Of a stretch of DNA of 64,000 nucleotides, positions 1 through 8,656 are shown one piece after another. This DNA is from Allofrancisella inopinata (GTDB lineage Bacteria; Pseudomonadota; Gammaproteobacteria; Francisellales; Francisellaceae), in the NCBI RefSeq assembly GCF_012222965.1, contig NZ_CP038241.1, forward strand, positions 1,674,001-1,738,000. The letters are read 5' to 3'. A program made the translations under genes and the position numbers. Below the pieces are notes generated by a model. That model did no database searches. It was not told where the DNA came from and worked only from the letters and a program-made list of their open reading frames with translations. How positions within the stretch are numbered: the first letter of the stretch is position 1; every line of letters starts with the position of its first letter.

Positions 1-1440
1 TGAAAATATCTCGCTATCAAATTTTAAAGAGGCCCAATTAATCAAAGCTTTTTGTAAAGCGATGTTATCATTATTAGAACAAGCTTTTTTTATTTCTTTT
101 AAGCTTCCCGACTCTCTAGGTGCAACACTTTTAACATTATCATGATAAGACGGTTTTCTAAATTTACATTTTAACAGTAAAAGTAAAGTAATAAACCATA
201 AAATAATAAAGAATATCGCAACATTCCGCCAAAAAGGATCAACTACTTTTTCATGGACAATTTTAGTATTAGGAACTGAAGACCCTAAGAGATTAATGTT
301 TGAAAGGTTGCCTTTCTGTATATTGAATTTTTTTGCAGCTATTTTAGCTACTTTTGATTTATGGGTATCTACATCGTACCATTTAAGCTTAACATCTGGT
401 ACAGTGGCTTCACCTTGTTTTATTGGCATATAACCAATCTTATATGTCGCTACTCCTGTAAGTTTGCCACTATTCTCAATATCTTCTAATTTTGGTTTTT
501 CAGCATAGATATTAAAACCATCTGTAGATTCAAACTTCAGTTTCGGGATATCATCACTTAAAACATCATCAGCGGTAATTTTTATAGTCCTTGTAACAAG
601 TTCTCCTTCTTTGATACCTATCTCTTGAGACCAATTATCTGTTAAACTAACATTTGACGCTGGAAACCAATCTTGAATATCCACATTATCCGGAATAGGT
701 GCTATATTTAAGCTAAGAGGTTTGGTTGATATATATTCTGTTTTAGCCCCTAGTTGACCAAACCCATTTGGCTTAGTAACTTGTAGAACCATAGCTGGGA
801 CGTTAGTCTTACCTGTACTACGAGGTATTATCAATAAATTTTCTTCAAGAACGTCATACATTCTACCATTAACCTTTTTTTGGTAAACTACTCTATGGCT
901 AGTCTGACGTATCTCAGAATTTTTAATTTGAAAAGGCTTAGCTTGAAGGCTTAATACTGGTGTTGAATAGTAAAATTTAAGTGTATAAAGCACTGGCACA
1001 TTTACATAACTTTTTGTAGTTGCTAACATACCTATCGCAAAAAAGTCATCGTATTTGGTTTCTTCTTCATTAGATAATGATTTATCGACTTTGATTCGGA
1101 TAGGTTTAGTACTTTGATTACCAACTTTAATTGCTGGAATAGTTAAGTTGCCTGACTTATTTGGCATTAAAGTGATTATCATTTCATATTGTACACTTTT
1201 CTTACCATTTATAACTGTTGTTTTATTACTAGTACTAGTGTTATAGACTATAAAATTCTTATCTAATACAGATAAATCCGGCTTACTATCAAAGTTATCT
1301 AATTGTAATACCAACTGAGCTGTTTCACCCTTTTCAAGATGAGTTCTATCTATAGTTGCCGATACGTTGGCATAACTAATATTAATCGCTATAAATAATG
1401 TTAGTATAAAACCAATGATTTTAAATAGACTAATTTTCAT
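1..1440 (-). CDS. BatD-like oxygen tolerance/aerotolerance protein, partial (3' end outside window)
   Basis: My translation from the ATG at 1440 stays open for 480 codons to the left edge, so the C-terminus is missing. The protein begins with a hydrophobic signal segment (MKISLFKIIGFILTLFIAI), followed by a long beta-rich periplasmic region. A membrane helix lies at about residues 406-425 (AIFFIILWFITLLLLL), followed by a basic cytoplasmic stretch. This is the BatD layout: an exported domain anchored by one helix, found last in MoxR/BatABCD-type operons. Its start overlaps the end of the TPR gene by 11 bases, so translation is probably coupled. The family is linked to aerotolerance and envelope stress, but the molecular role is not settled. 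Assignment rests on architecture and operon position. Confidence 0.8.
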   Translation of the reverse strand, partial: MKISLFKIIGFILTLFIAINISYANVSATIDRTHLEKGETAQLVLQLDNFDSKPDLSVLDKNFIVYNTSTSNKTTVINGKKSVQYEMIITLMPNKSGNLTIPAIKVGNQSTKPIRIKVDKSLSNEEETKYDDFFAIGMLATTKSYVNVPVLYTLKFYYSTPVLSLQAKPFQIKNSEIRQTSHRVVYQKKVNGRMYDVLEENLLIIPRSTGKTNVPAMVLQVTKPNGFGQLGAKTEYISTKPLSLNIAPIPDNVDIQDWFPASNVSLTDNWSQEIGIKEGELVTRTIKITADDVLSDDIPKLKFESTDGFNIYAEKPKLEDIENSGKLTGVATYKIGYMPIKQGEATVPDVKLKWYDVDTHKSKVAKIAAKKFNIQKGNLSNINLLGSSVPNTKIVHEKVVDPFWRNVAIFFIILWFITLLLLLKCKFRKPSYHDNVKSVAPRESGSLKEIKKACSNNDNIALQKALINWASLKFDSEIFS

Positions 1441-2326
1441 AGTTAGCTCCTACTATTCTTTGGTAATCTCTAGCAAACTTATGTTTTAAAAGACCGCCGG
1501 GGTCATCATCTATCATCGACAATAACTTATCTGCCTCTTTTTTGCTAAGCTGATCTTCTCGCGATTGCCCAGCTGTATGTTGTTGAGACTGGTCTTGATG
1601 ACTTTTATTATCTTTATTATCTTTATTATCTTTATTATCTTTATTATCTTTATTATCTTTATTATCTTTATTATCTTTATTATCTTTATTATCTTTATTA
1701 TCTTTATTATCTTTATTATCTTTATTATCTTTATTATCTTTATTATCTTTATTATCTTTATTATCTTTATTATCTTTATTATCTTTATTATCTTTATTAT
1801 CTTTGTTGTCTTTGTTGTCTTTGTTGTCTTTGTTGTCTTTGTTGTCTTTGTTGTCTTTGTTGTCTTTGTTGTCTTGGGAATTATTCTGTTTTTGTTGTTG
1901 TTTTTCTAGCTCTTTTGTAATTTCTAAGTTAGTTTTTGCATCTTCGAAATCTGGTCGCTGTTGTATTGCTTTATTATACGCATCTATCGCGTCTTTATAT
2001 TTACCCAAATGAGCTAAAGCATTTCCTTGGTTATATAACCCTGTTGCAGAACTATCTTTTTTAAACTCATCATAGGCGTTTTGATAATCTTCAGCTTTGT
2101 AATAAGAAGCTCCTTTCCAACGATTATTTTCAAATGCTTGAGCTGCCTCTTTAGGCTTTGCATTATCAAAGTAACTCATTCCCTGTTGATCTTTAGTTTG
2201 CCACATATCACTCCATAAGTAACTCATTCCCTGTTGATCTTTAGTTTGCCACATATCACTCCATGTGTTAGCTAAAGCTAAACCGGGTAATAAAAACATA
2301 GTAAATGTTAATTTCCTTAACGACAT
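1430..2326 (-). CDS. BatC/BatB-like TPR protein with DNK repeat tract
   Basis: This is a 298-residue exported TPR protein of the Bat operon. It has a signal peptide (about residues 1-19, ending ALA). Next comes a WSDMWQTKDQQG element present twice in tandem, then TPR-type helices (about 70-135, with YNQGNALAHLGKYKDAIDAY typical of TPR). An extreme low-complexity tract of 30 consecutive Asp-Asn-Lys triplets follows (about 152-241), and then a short conserved tail. The TPR part resembles the BatC-type subunit that accompanies VWA proteins. The DNK tract is coded by a 9-bp tandem repeat and its length is probably strain-variable. The gene overlaps the upstream VWA gene by 10 bases and batD by 11. 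The repeat tract is presumably disordered and highly charged; its function is unknown. Confidence 0.85.
   Translation of the reverse strand: MSLRKLTFTMFLLPGLALANTWSDMWQTKDQQGMSYLWSDMWQTKDQQGMSYFDNAKPKEAAQAFENNRWKGASYYKAEDYQNAYDEFKKDSSATGLYNQGNALAHLGKYKDAIDAYNKAIQQRPDFEDAKTNLEITKELEKQQQKQNNSQDNKDNKDNKDNKDNKDNKDNKDNKDNKDNKDNKDNKDNKDNKDNKDNKDNKDNKDNKDNKDNKDNKDNKDNKDNKDNKDNKDNKDNKDNKSHQDQSQQHTAGQSREDQLSKKEADKLLSMIDDDPGGLLKHKFARDYQRIVGANYEN
1604..1873 (-). repeat. 30-unit 9-bp tandem repeat (VNTR) inside the TPR gene
   Basis: On the plus strand, 22 perfect copies of tttattatc (1604-1801) are followed by 8 perfect copies of tttgttgtc (1802-1873). On the coding strand these read GATAATAAA and GACAACAAA, both Asp-Asn-Lys. 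The unit is a multiple of three, so gain or loss of copies keeps the frame. The two synonymous variants lie in separate blocks without mixing, which suggests expansion from two different seed units by slipped-strand replication. Francisella is known to carry polymorphic 9-bp repeats used for strain typing; whether this is one of those loci needs an alignment. Confidence 0.97.
2169..2264 (-). repeat. Perfect 48-bp tandem duplication in the TPR gene
   Basis: Positions 2169-2216 and 2217-2264 are identical over 48 bases. The copy is in frame and duplicates 16 residues (WSDMWQTKDQQGMSY plus one residue) just after the signal peptide. The complete absence of silent differences suggests a recent event. 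The element is normally single in TPR proteins of this operon type as I know them. Confidence 0.95.
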
Positions 2327-3321
2327 ATTCTCTCCAAAAAACCTCTTCTAAAGAGTAATGCACTCAAAACAGTTAGTACCCAGATTATATAGACCCCTTC
2401 ATCTTGCCAAAATATTTTGGCTGATGACTGCTCAGATTTTTTAGCATCTGGATTATTTTTTATGCTTGTAAGTAAAGCATCTACATCATTATTATTAGCT
2501 GTTAAAGTAATCAACTTGCCACCACCAGCTTTAGCTAAACTTTGTAGTTTCTGCAAATTTACCCCAAAATATCCTATATTGCCTTGTTCATCCTTTAGAT
2601 AATTACCATTTTTATCTTTTGCTATACCACCTTTAGGGGTACCTATAGCATACACATCTACTGTTATACCATTGTTTGAGAGTGATTGAGCCTTTTCTAT
2701 CGCTTTTTGAGTAGGTGTAGAGTCTGTAATTAAAATTATTTGTCCTTCAGTTGCTCCAGCTTGCGATATTAATTCTGCTGATTTTTGCAAAGCTTTAGCA
2801 ATGTCATGACCTTGTACAGGAACAATATCTGTATTTAACACAGAAACCAAATTCTCTACAGTTTTTGCATCAAAAGTAAGGGGAGAAACTACAAAAGCCT
2901 CACTTGAAAATACCACCATACCGACTTGACCTTCTGTAATTTTTTTTAAAATATCAAATATTTTATACTTCGCTCGTTCAAGGCGACTTGGGGAGACATC
3001 TGTCGTATCCATTGATTGAGAAACATCTAAAGTTAACACTCGCGATACGCTTTTTTGATATACGGCTGTCTCCTTAAACTTCCATGTCGGGCCTGCTAAA
3101 GCCACTATCGCTAATCCCCAAAGTAATAAAAAACCTAATGGTAAGAATGTTTTTTTAATTCTCGATTCTTGTCCTACTAATAAATGATCTAATAAATGCT
3201 TATCACAATGTTTAGCCCAACTATTTGTTTTTGCTGAATTCCTAAATAAGAAAACAACAGTAAACAATACTGGGATCAAAGCTAAAAGCCACCATGGACG
3301 TAAAATATGCAACGTTATCAT
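2317..3321 (-). CDS. BatB-like von Willebrand factor A domain membrane protein
   Basis: This 334-residue VWA protein has an N-terminal membrane segment (about residues 9-27), a second one (about 58-80), a central VWA domain and a C-terminal helix (about 308-325). The MIDAS metal-binding motif DVSQS is present at about residue 98, and a further loop contains ITDSTPT. Proteins of this type are membrane anchored, with the VWA domain on one face of the membrane, and are thought to form complexes with the TPR and BatD partners. The start is ATG at 3321; its first base overlaps the stop codon of the preceding VWA gene (TAATG), so translational coupling is likely. It is the second of two adjacent VWA genes, matching the BatA-BatB arrangement. 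Confidence 0.88.
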   Translation of the reverse strand: MITLHILRPWWLLALIPVLFTVVFLFRNSAKTNSWAKHCDKHLLDHLLVGQESRIKKTFLPLGFLLLWGLAIVALAGPTWKFKETAVYQKSVSRVLTLDVSQSMDTTDVSPSRLERAKYKIFDILKKITEGQVGMVVFSSEAFVVSPLTFDAKTVENLVSVLNTDIVPVQGHDIAKALQKSAELISQAGATEGQIILITDSTPTQKAIEKAQSLSNNGITVDVYAIGTPKGGIAKDKNGNYLKDEQGNIGYFGVNLQKLQSLAKAGGGKLITLTANNNDVDALLTSIKNNPDAKKSEQSSAKIFWQDEGVYIIWVLTVLSALLFRRGFLERICR

Positions 3322-4322
3322 TAATGTCCTCTCCTACGCTTAAGCCAAATAGTTGAGACAATAAAACTTAGTAGTAATGCCGCTCCTAAACTCCATGGAT
3401 AAAGATACGTAATTGGTCGCACTACTGTTTTATCAGATTCCACAAGCTCTAGCTTGTCAATTTCTTGATAAATTTTCTGTAAATCTTGACTATTTTGAGC
3501 CCTAAAAAACTTTCCTTTAGTCATTTGTGCAATCTCTTTAAGCACACTAGTATCTAAATCTTCAGAAGTATCTATAACTCTTTGACCAAACGCTGTTTGC
3601 ACAACCATCTGACCACCACCTAAACCTACTGTGTAGACTTTTATACCATTTTGTTTAGCAATTTCTGCTGCTTGCAGGGGTTGTAATGCTCCTGAATTAT
3701 TCTCACCATCTGTTAATAATACCAAAGCCTTTGATTGAGATGGGTATAGCATCAGTTTTTTAACAGCAAGACCTATAGCATCACCTATAGCAGTCTGGGG
3801 CCCCGGTAAAGCTATACTTGAATCATTAAGCATTTTTTTAACTGTCGGAATATCAAAAGTAAGTGGTGCTTGTAAATACGCTTTACTCCCGAAAAGTATC
3901 AGCCCAACCCTATCACCTTTACGAGTATCTAAAAATTCATTAGCAACACGCATTACTAAGTCAAAACGGTTTTCCATTTGACCATTAGATTTTTTCATAT
4001 CCTGTATAGCCATACTTCCAGACAAATCAATAGCCATCATTAAATCTCTACCACTTTGTGGCAAATCCATTGGCTTACCCAACCATTGCACCCCGGAACC
4101 TGAAATTACCAAAAGTACCCAAATAATACCTAATAGATACTTTAGGTAATTAGCACGCTTAAAATTATTATTTTTACTATCTGCAATTTGCGATTTTATT
4201 TGCTGAAAAAAAGGCGTTTTTAAGGCTAATTGCTTATCTGTTTTCGCTCTAGGTAAAATCCAATATATTAATATAGGTAAAATGATCAGTACCAAAAACC
4301 AAGGATATTCTATTTTTATCAT
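3321..4322 (-). CDS. BatA-like von Willebrand factor A domain membrane protein
   Basis: This VWA protein is 333 residues long from the preferred start, the ATG at 4322. That start has AAGGAG six bases upstream and overlaps the DUF4381 stop as ATGA; the longer start at 4340 lacks such a site. Hydrophobic helices lie near residues 8-24 and 60-78, followed by the VWA domain with an intact MIDAS motif (DLSGS, about residue 99). A C-terminal helix (about 306-325) and a basic tail follow. It is predicted to be a divalent-metal-binding inner-membrane protein working with the neighbouring MoxR ATPase, by analogy with MoxR-VWA pairs. Substrates are unknown. Confidence 0.88.
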   Translation of the reverse strand: MIKIEYPWFLVLIILPILIYWILPRAKTDKQLALKTPFFQQIKSQIADSKNNNFKRANYLKYLLGIIWVLLVISGSGVQWLGKPMDLPQSGRDLMMAIDLSGSMAIQDMKKSNGQMENRFDLVMRVANEFLDTRKGDRVGLILFGSKAYLQAPLTFDIPTVKKMLNDSSIALPGPQTAIGDAIGLAVKKLMLYPSQSKALVLLTDGENNSGALQPLQAAEIAKQNGIKVYTVGLGGGQMVVQTAFGQRVIDTSEDLDTSVLKEIAQMTKGKFFRAQNSQDLQKIYQEIDKLELVESDKTVVRPITYLYPWSLGAALLLSFIVSTIWLKRRRGH

Positions 4323-4795
4323 AAAACTCTCCTTAACCATTTTTCTGACACCGTAATTATTTCTTGTAACTTAGCAGTTTCTAAGATTTGTGGTTTATAA
4401 CTATCAGCGAGTAAGCCACCAGATGATTTAGAAAACTCTTGGTTGTCTAATTTAGTATCTAAAAACTCAACCCAAGCCTTACCATGCAATAATTTCACAT
4501 TTTCATTAGAGAATTTTTGTAGAGCTACTCTTTTTAAGTAAATAGATATATTTTGCAATACTTCTTGAGGTTTATTTTCAAGAGTTCTTTGAATTGTAGC
4601 TTTAAAATCATCTATAACAGATTGCTTATAAATTCTACGCTTTTTCTTCTTGTAAAGAAGAAATACTAATAAAAGCAAACCTATAATAAAAATGCCTATA
4701 ACAATCCACCAACCGTATGCTAATGGCCACCATTGAGACACTCTAGCAGGTAGATAAATATCTTTTAATTGGTCTAAAAGACTATTAGTTTGCAT
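4319..4795 (-). CDS. DUF4381 family membrane protein
   Basis: This is a 158-residue protein with one strong membrane helix (about residues 28-49) followed by a lysine/arginine cluster (KKKKRR) and a helical cytoplasmic domain. Size, topology and position between the DUF58 and VWA genes match the DUF4381 family of MoxR operons. It overlaps the upstream DUF58 gene by 11 bases and the downstream VWA gene by 4. No enzymatic motif is visible; a scaffolding role in the Bat complex is inference only. Confidence 0.75.
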   Translation of the reverse strand: MQTNSLLDQLKDIYLPARVSQWWPLAYGWWIVIGIFIIGLLLLVFLLYKKKKRRIYKQSVIDDFKATIQRTLENKPQEVLQNISIYLKRVALQKFSNENVKLLHGKAWVEFLDTKLDNQEFSKSSGGLLADSYKPQILETAKLQEIITVSEKWLRRVL

Positions 4796-5696
4796 AGTTA
4801 ACTATCCCATGGTTAATGGTTTTCACCAAATCATCGTTTGTTGCTATCTCTATAAAGCCCATCCTATATTTATGTGAGTAATCTTTTATAGCCAAATGTC
4901 TTGCACTGTAAATATCTTGGTACATTTGATTTTGTTTTTTACTTGCAGCATCCAAAACAAATTTTTCCTTACCATCACTAAAATAATAAAGATCTAAAGA
5001 AGGTAAAGATTTTTCAATAGGATCATAAGTAAAAATATTTATAATCTGATTCTTTTTAGCTAAGAGCTTCAGATATTGCTGAGCGTGGCTATCAAATTTA
5101 GTAAAATCACTAATTAGTATTATCACACTATTACTACGTACCTTTGCATATAAAAATTTTAAAACAGTAGCTAAACCCCCTTCAGCTTTAGTCTGATATT
5201 CAACTTTATCAGCAACTGTAAAATTAAACATTTTAACTAAAGACGATTTATCTTGCTTAGCTGGATAAAAGTTATAACCATTATTATCAAAAATTACTCC
5301 ACCAACCTTTTCATTGGCTTCTAAGGCTCCAAAACCTATTAAAGACAGAGTATTTGTAGCCTTTACTGATTTAAAACACTCTCTAGTACCAAACTTCATA
5401 GTACTACGCTGGTCCAGGACGAAATACACCCTACGCTCTCTCTCTTCGTGGTAAACCTTAGTGTAAGGCTTACCTAATCTAGCTGTAAGTGACCAATGCA
5501 TTAAACGAATGTCATCACCAGCCTGATAATGGCGAACTTCATCAAAATCCATACCTCGACCTTTCGCTTTAGAAAGGCTACTACCAGCATTTACATTATT
5601 AACCCTCTGACTAGCAAAAAGCTTTAAAATCTTGGCTTGGTAACGGTAGTTTAATAGCTCATTGATATCAGGTTTTATACCTTTATAGCTTTTCAT
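4785..5696 (-). CDS. DUF58 domain protein of the MoxR operon
   Basis: This 303-residue soluble protein shows the DUF58 signature at about residues 47-75 (GMDFDEVRHYQAGDDIRLMH followed by W and AR). A degenerate metal-site loop (DQRSTM, about 95) within a VWA-like fold follows. DUF58 proteins almost always sit directly downstream of moxR, as here (13-base gap), and are considered adaptors or partners of the ATPase. It lacks the two N-terminal membrane helices that many DUF58 proteins carry, so it is probably cytoplasmic. The end of the gene overlaps the next by 11 bases. Confidence 0.85.
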   Translation of the reverse strand: MKSYKGIKPDINELLNYRYQAKILKLFASQRVNNVNAGSSLSKAKGRGMDFDEVRHYQAGDDIRLMHWSLTARLGKPYTKVYHEERERRVYFVLDQRSTMKFGTRECFKSVKATNTLSLIGFGALEANEKVGGVIFDNNGYNFYPAKQDKSSLVKMFNFTVADKVEYQTKAEGGLATVLKFLYAKVRSNSVIILISDFTKFDSHAQQYLKLLAKKNQIINIFTYDPIEKSLPSLDLYYFSDGKEKFVLDAASKKQNQMYQDIYSARHLAIKDYSHKYRMGFIEIATNDDLVKTINHGIVNYAN

Positions 5697-5709
5697 TTAA
5701 GCTTAACCT

Positions 5710-6666
5710 CTACGGAACTGGTACTACCTTTAATAAACTAGTAATAACGTCATCTGTTGTTATGCCATCGACTTCTGCTTCAAAAGTCAACAATATTCTA
5801 TGACGTAAAACTTCATACACAACTGCATGAATATCACTTGGAGACACAAAATCATTACCAGATAACCAAGCATAAGCTCTTGCTGCTCTATCAAGAGCTA
5901 TAGTACCTCGTGGGCTTGCTCCAAAAGATATCCATTTAGCTACATCTTGACTATATTTGGTTGGGTTTCTAGTCGCTAATATCAACTCTATAATATAATC
6001 TTCTACAGCTTGAGACATCTGGATATTTAGCACCTCCTTTTGGGCTGTGAAAATCACTTCTTGAGTTATATTAGGGTACTCAAATCTATATCCTAAAGCT
6101 TCTCCACGGCTAATAGCTAATATCTTAGCTTCTGTTTTAGGGTCTGGATATTCAATTTTAATGAACATCATAAATCTGTCTAATTGAGCTTCTGGTAAAG
6201 GATAAGTCCCTTCCTGCTCAATAGGGTTTTGGGTAGCCATTACCATAAATAAATCTGATAGCGGATAAGTCTTTTTACCAACAGTTATTTGCTTTTCACC
6301 CATTGCCTCAAGAAGAGCAGACTGAACTTTAGCAGGAGCTCTATTTATTTCATCAGCTAAAAGAAGGTTGTGAAATAATGGCCCAGATTGAAATTCAAAA
6401 CTTTGTTGTTGTGGCACATATATTTCTGTGCCTGTCAAATCAGCTGGTAACAAATCTGGGGTAAACTGCACACGATGGTATGAGCAGTCTATACATTCTG
6501 ATAAAGTCTTTATAGCTGTAGTTTTTGCTAGCCCTGGAGCTCCTTCAACTAATAAATGTCCTCCTACTAAAAGTGCTATTAATAAACGTTTATTTAAATT
6601 TTCTTGACCAACTACTCTATTATTTAAAAATTCTAGCAATTCACTAAATTGATTATATGCTGACAC
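5710..6666 (-). CDS. MoxR-family AAA+ ATPase
   Basis: This 318-residue AAA+ ATPase of the MoxR class is the first gene of the operon. Walker A is GAPGLAKT (residues 42-49), with the AKT ending typical of MoxR, and Walker B is LLLADEINRA (101-110). The sensor region follows (ATQNP), and the C-terminal lid domain shows SFGASPRG. MoxR ATPases act as chaperone-like partners for VWA-domain proteins, and two VWA proteins are encoded downstream. No gene lies immediately upstream on this strand, so the promoter is probably in 6667-6830. Family assignment is secure; the remodelled substrate is not known. Confidence 0.93.
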   Translation of the reverse strand: MSAYNQFSELLEFLNNRVVGQENLNKRLLIALLVGGHLLVEGAPGLAKTTAIKTLSECIDCSYHRVQFTPDLLPADLTGTEIYVPQQQSFEFQSGPLFHNLLLADEINRAPAKVQSALLEAMGEKQITVGKKTYPLSDLFMVMATQNPIEQEGTYPLPEAQLDRFMMFIKIEYPDPKTEAKILAISRGEALGYRFEYPNITQEVIFTAQKEVLNIQMSQAVEDYIIELILATRNPTKYSQDVAKWISFGASPRGTIALDRAARAYAWLSGNDFVSPSDIHAVVYEVLRHRILLTFEAEVDGITTDDVITSLLKVVPVP

Positions 6667-6831
6667 AACCTTTCTCCAAAAGTCTAAACATAGCTTTAGT
6701 AAAGTATAGGGGCTATTATCGCTTTTTCAAGTTTTGTTAATATCTTTTATAAAACATAACTAAACTTAAAAACAATAAGGTGATCAGAGAAACTTCAATT
6801 AATTTTTGATGATACAATTTAGTTTAGGCCT

Positions 6832-7962
6832 TCAATCATATTGTTTTGGTTGCCAATCATTAAACTTTTTATATGTATGTTTAAATGATGGTTTATCTTT
6901 AGCCATACAACCATTTCCTCTTATTTTATGTGGCCAAAAAATTAACTTATGATTCTCATTTTTGCCGCCATATTTATAGATATTGTGTGCCAAGTCTATA
7001 CTTTCTTCTCCATTTACACCAGTTTTAAACCAAACATGATTAGCATTTTCTAAAATAAAAAAGGACTTATTAGGATAACTAGGGAAAGTGTAATATCTAA
7101 TATCAGGGAAAAATAATGCTAGATCATGAGCGATAACTCTAACATTAAACTTATTTTTTTCACTCAATTTTTTACATAGTTCTCCAGCAATGCATTTTCC
7201 AGACTCACTGATTCCTCCTGCATAACAAGACCATAAAATAACTTTTAGGGTATTCTGATCTCCCTTGGTTGTACTAAAATCATGCTGCGTATTAATACCA
7301 GGATATAAATTTTCTTTAAAAAAGACATCTATAAACTGACCCATAATTCTTGCATTAAATTCTATCCTCTTTTCTTTATTAGAAAAGTCTAGTTTATTAA
7401 TCCCAGACGAAATAGTCTCACTACCATATGAACCATGCGCAAGAAACACCAATGTATCTTTAGATCGATCAAACATTCTTGGTAACTTTACTTTAACGTT
7501 ATTTTCCATATTAAGTTTATCAAGTTCTATCTTATACTTATCATATTCAGGTTTATTTCTAAAAGCAGATACAAGGGCGTTCTCATCTTCACTACGAAAA
7601 AATTTATTTTCGCTAAGTTTTAACATCTTATAATCAGTCGTATTATCAGTATTTACAAAATAATGATATGCATTAAAGTCCTCTAGAGGTTGTGTGCCAA
7701 AATTCTTGACCCATCCATCAAAATGCTTGCTTAACTTATGTTTACGCAAATTACGTGATAGCATATGGTGGTCTCTAGCAAATTGAATATCGTTTAAATT
7801 AGATAAAACCTTCCCTTTCATAACAGGATTCAAATCTGTTAGCCCCCTATCATGCTCCCAGACATAACCTAAAGACCATTTATTTGCAACATTACGTTTA
7901 TCACTATCAGACACCATTTCAAACCATTTAGATTTATCAAAATTTATTATGTAATATGCCAT
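6832..7962 (-). CDS. Unrecognised protein with a caspase-like (clan CD) His/Cys motif pair
   Basis: I do not recognise this protein. The preferred start is the ATG at 7962 (376 residues), which has AAGGAG seven bases upstream; the reading frame extends to a TTG at 8061 with no good ribosome site. Two blocks stand out. A hydrophobic strand ends in LVFLAHGSYG (His176-Gly177), and a second strand ends in VILWSCYAGG (Cys246). A hydrophobic strand plus HG, then a hydrophobic strand plus a small residue and Cys, is the hallmark of clan CD cysteine peptidases (caspases, clostripain, C80, CHAT). The His-Cys gap of 70 residues is longer than in most. There is no signal peptide or membrane helix. It stands alone between the moxR operon and a divergent lipoprotein gene. 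Peptidase activity is inference. Confidence 0.6.
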   Translation of the reverse strand: MAYYIINFDKSKWFEMVSDSDKRNVANKWSLGYVWEHDRGLTDLNPVMKGKVLSNLNDIQFARDHHMLSRNLRKHKLSKHFDGWVKNFGTQPLEDFNAYHYFVNTDNTTDYKMLKLSENKFFRSEDENALVSAFRNKPEYDKYKIELDKLNMENNVKVKLPRMFDRSKDTLVFLAHGSYGSETISSGINKLDFSNKEKRIEFNARIMGQFIDVFFKENLYPGINTQHDFSTTKGDQNTLKVILWSCYAGGISESGKCIAGELCKKLSEKNKFNVRVIAHDLALFFPDIRYYTFPSYPNKSFFILENANHVWFKTGVNGEESIDLAHNIYKYGGKNENHKLIFWPHKIRGNGCMAKDKPSFKHTYKKFNDWQPKQYD

Positions 7963-8117
7963 AGGTAATCTCCTTTTTTTAGCTGTTTTACTCTTTGCAA
8001 AGGTGAATATACCTGCTAGGCGCATTATTTTATAGATAGTATATTTAATAGCACGCACCAATTTTTGATATTATGTTAAGGTCATAAGCTTACATAAAGC
8101 CTATAAACAAAAAGTTA

Positions 8118-8145
8118 ATGACATTATTTTTTATAGTTTTATAAT
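8118..8145 (+). promoter_or_regulatory. Candidate sigma-70 promoter for the lipoprotein-pdxY cluster
   Basis: The -35-like ATGACA (8118-8123) and -10 TATAAT (8140-8145) are separated by 16 bases, about 90 bases ahead of the lipoprotein ATG. The -10 is consensus and the -35 matches 5 of 6. In a very AT-rich genome such matches arise by chance, so this is only a candidate. Confidence 0.4.
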
Positions 8146-8236
8146 ATGGTGTAGCTTTTTAATAAAAAAGTGTATTTTACACAAAAAGATTACAGGTATT
8201 AACCCACATCAGCTTTATCTTAAACAGGGGACTCAA

Positions 8237-8647
8237 ATGAAAAATGTAGGTATATTAGCTCTAAGTTTAACCATTGTTTTGACACTATCTGCATGCTCAA
8301 TTAATAACAGTCTATCAAGGGATTTAAATTCCACTAGCGAGTCTATAGTTAGGTTTGTAAATGGTACTTTTTCTGCAGAAATAGATAACACAAATATCCA
8401 GAGTGTCTACAATGCTACAGGGTTAGCTCTTAGCAATGATGGTAGTTATGATATTAAAAAGAGTTACATAAAAGACGATTACGCTGAAATATCTGGTACT
8501 GTTAAACCGGGTAAAGACCCTTTTGAAATAAAAATGATAAAAGACAACAGTAACATAGTAAATATATACCTCAAAATAGGTACTTTTGGTGATAAAAAAG
8601 CTTATGTAAATCTGTTAACTGATATAAGAAATAACTTAGGTGGATAA
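8237..8647 (+). CDS. Small lipoprotein, unknown function
   Basis: This 136-residue protein has a lipoprotein signal peptide: Lys near the start, a hydrophobic core (about residues 4-17) and lipobox LSAC with Cys20. The mature part is mainly polar and mixed alpha/beta, with no motif I recognise. It is probably membrane attached after lipidation. The gene starts 590 bases from the pdxY middle region and ends only 9 bases before pdxY, so the two are probably co-transcribed. The start ATG is preceded by AGGGG (8226-8230). Function unknown. Confidence 0.75.
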   Translation: MKNVGILALSLTIVLTLSACSINNSLSRDLNSTSESIVRFVNGTFSAEIDNTNIQSVYNATGLALSNDGSYDIKKSYIKDDYAEISGTVKPGKDPFEIKMIKDNSNIVNIYLKIGTFGDKKAYVNLLTDIRNNLGG

Positions 8648-8656
8648 AATATAATA

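Noticed and set aside
1604-1873. CRISPR-like array
   Set aside because: Units are 9 bp, contiguous and without spacers; the array is an in-frame coding VNTR.
1565-2012. Plus-strand open frames of pure FIIFII/FVVFVV and SLL repeats
   Set aside because: They are translations of the 9-bp tandem repeat on the opposite strand of the TPR gene, with no ribosome site or sensible composition.
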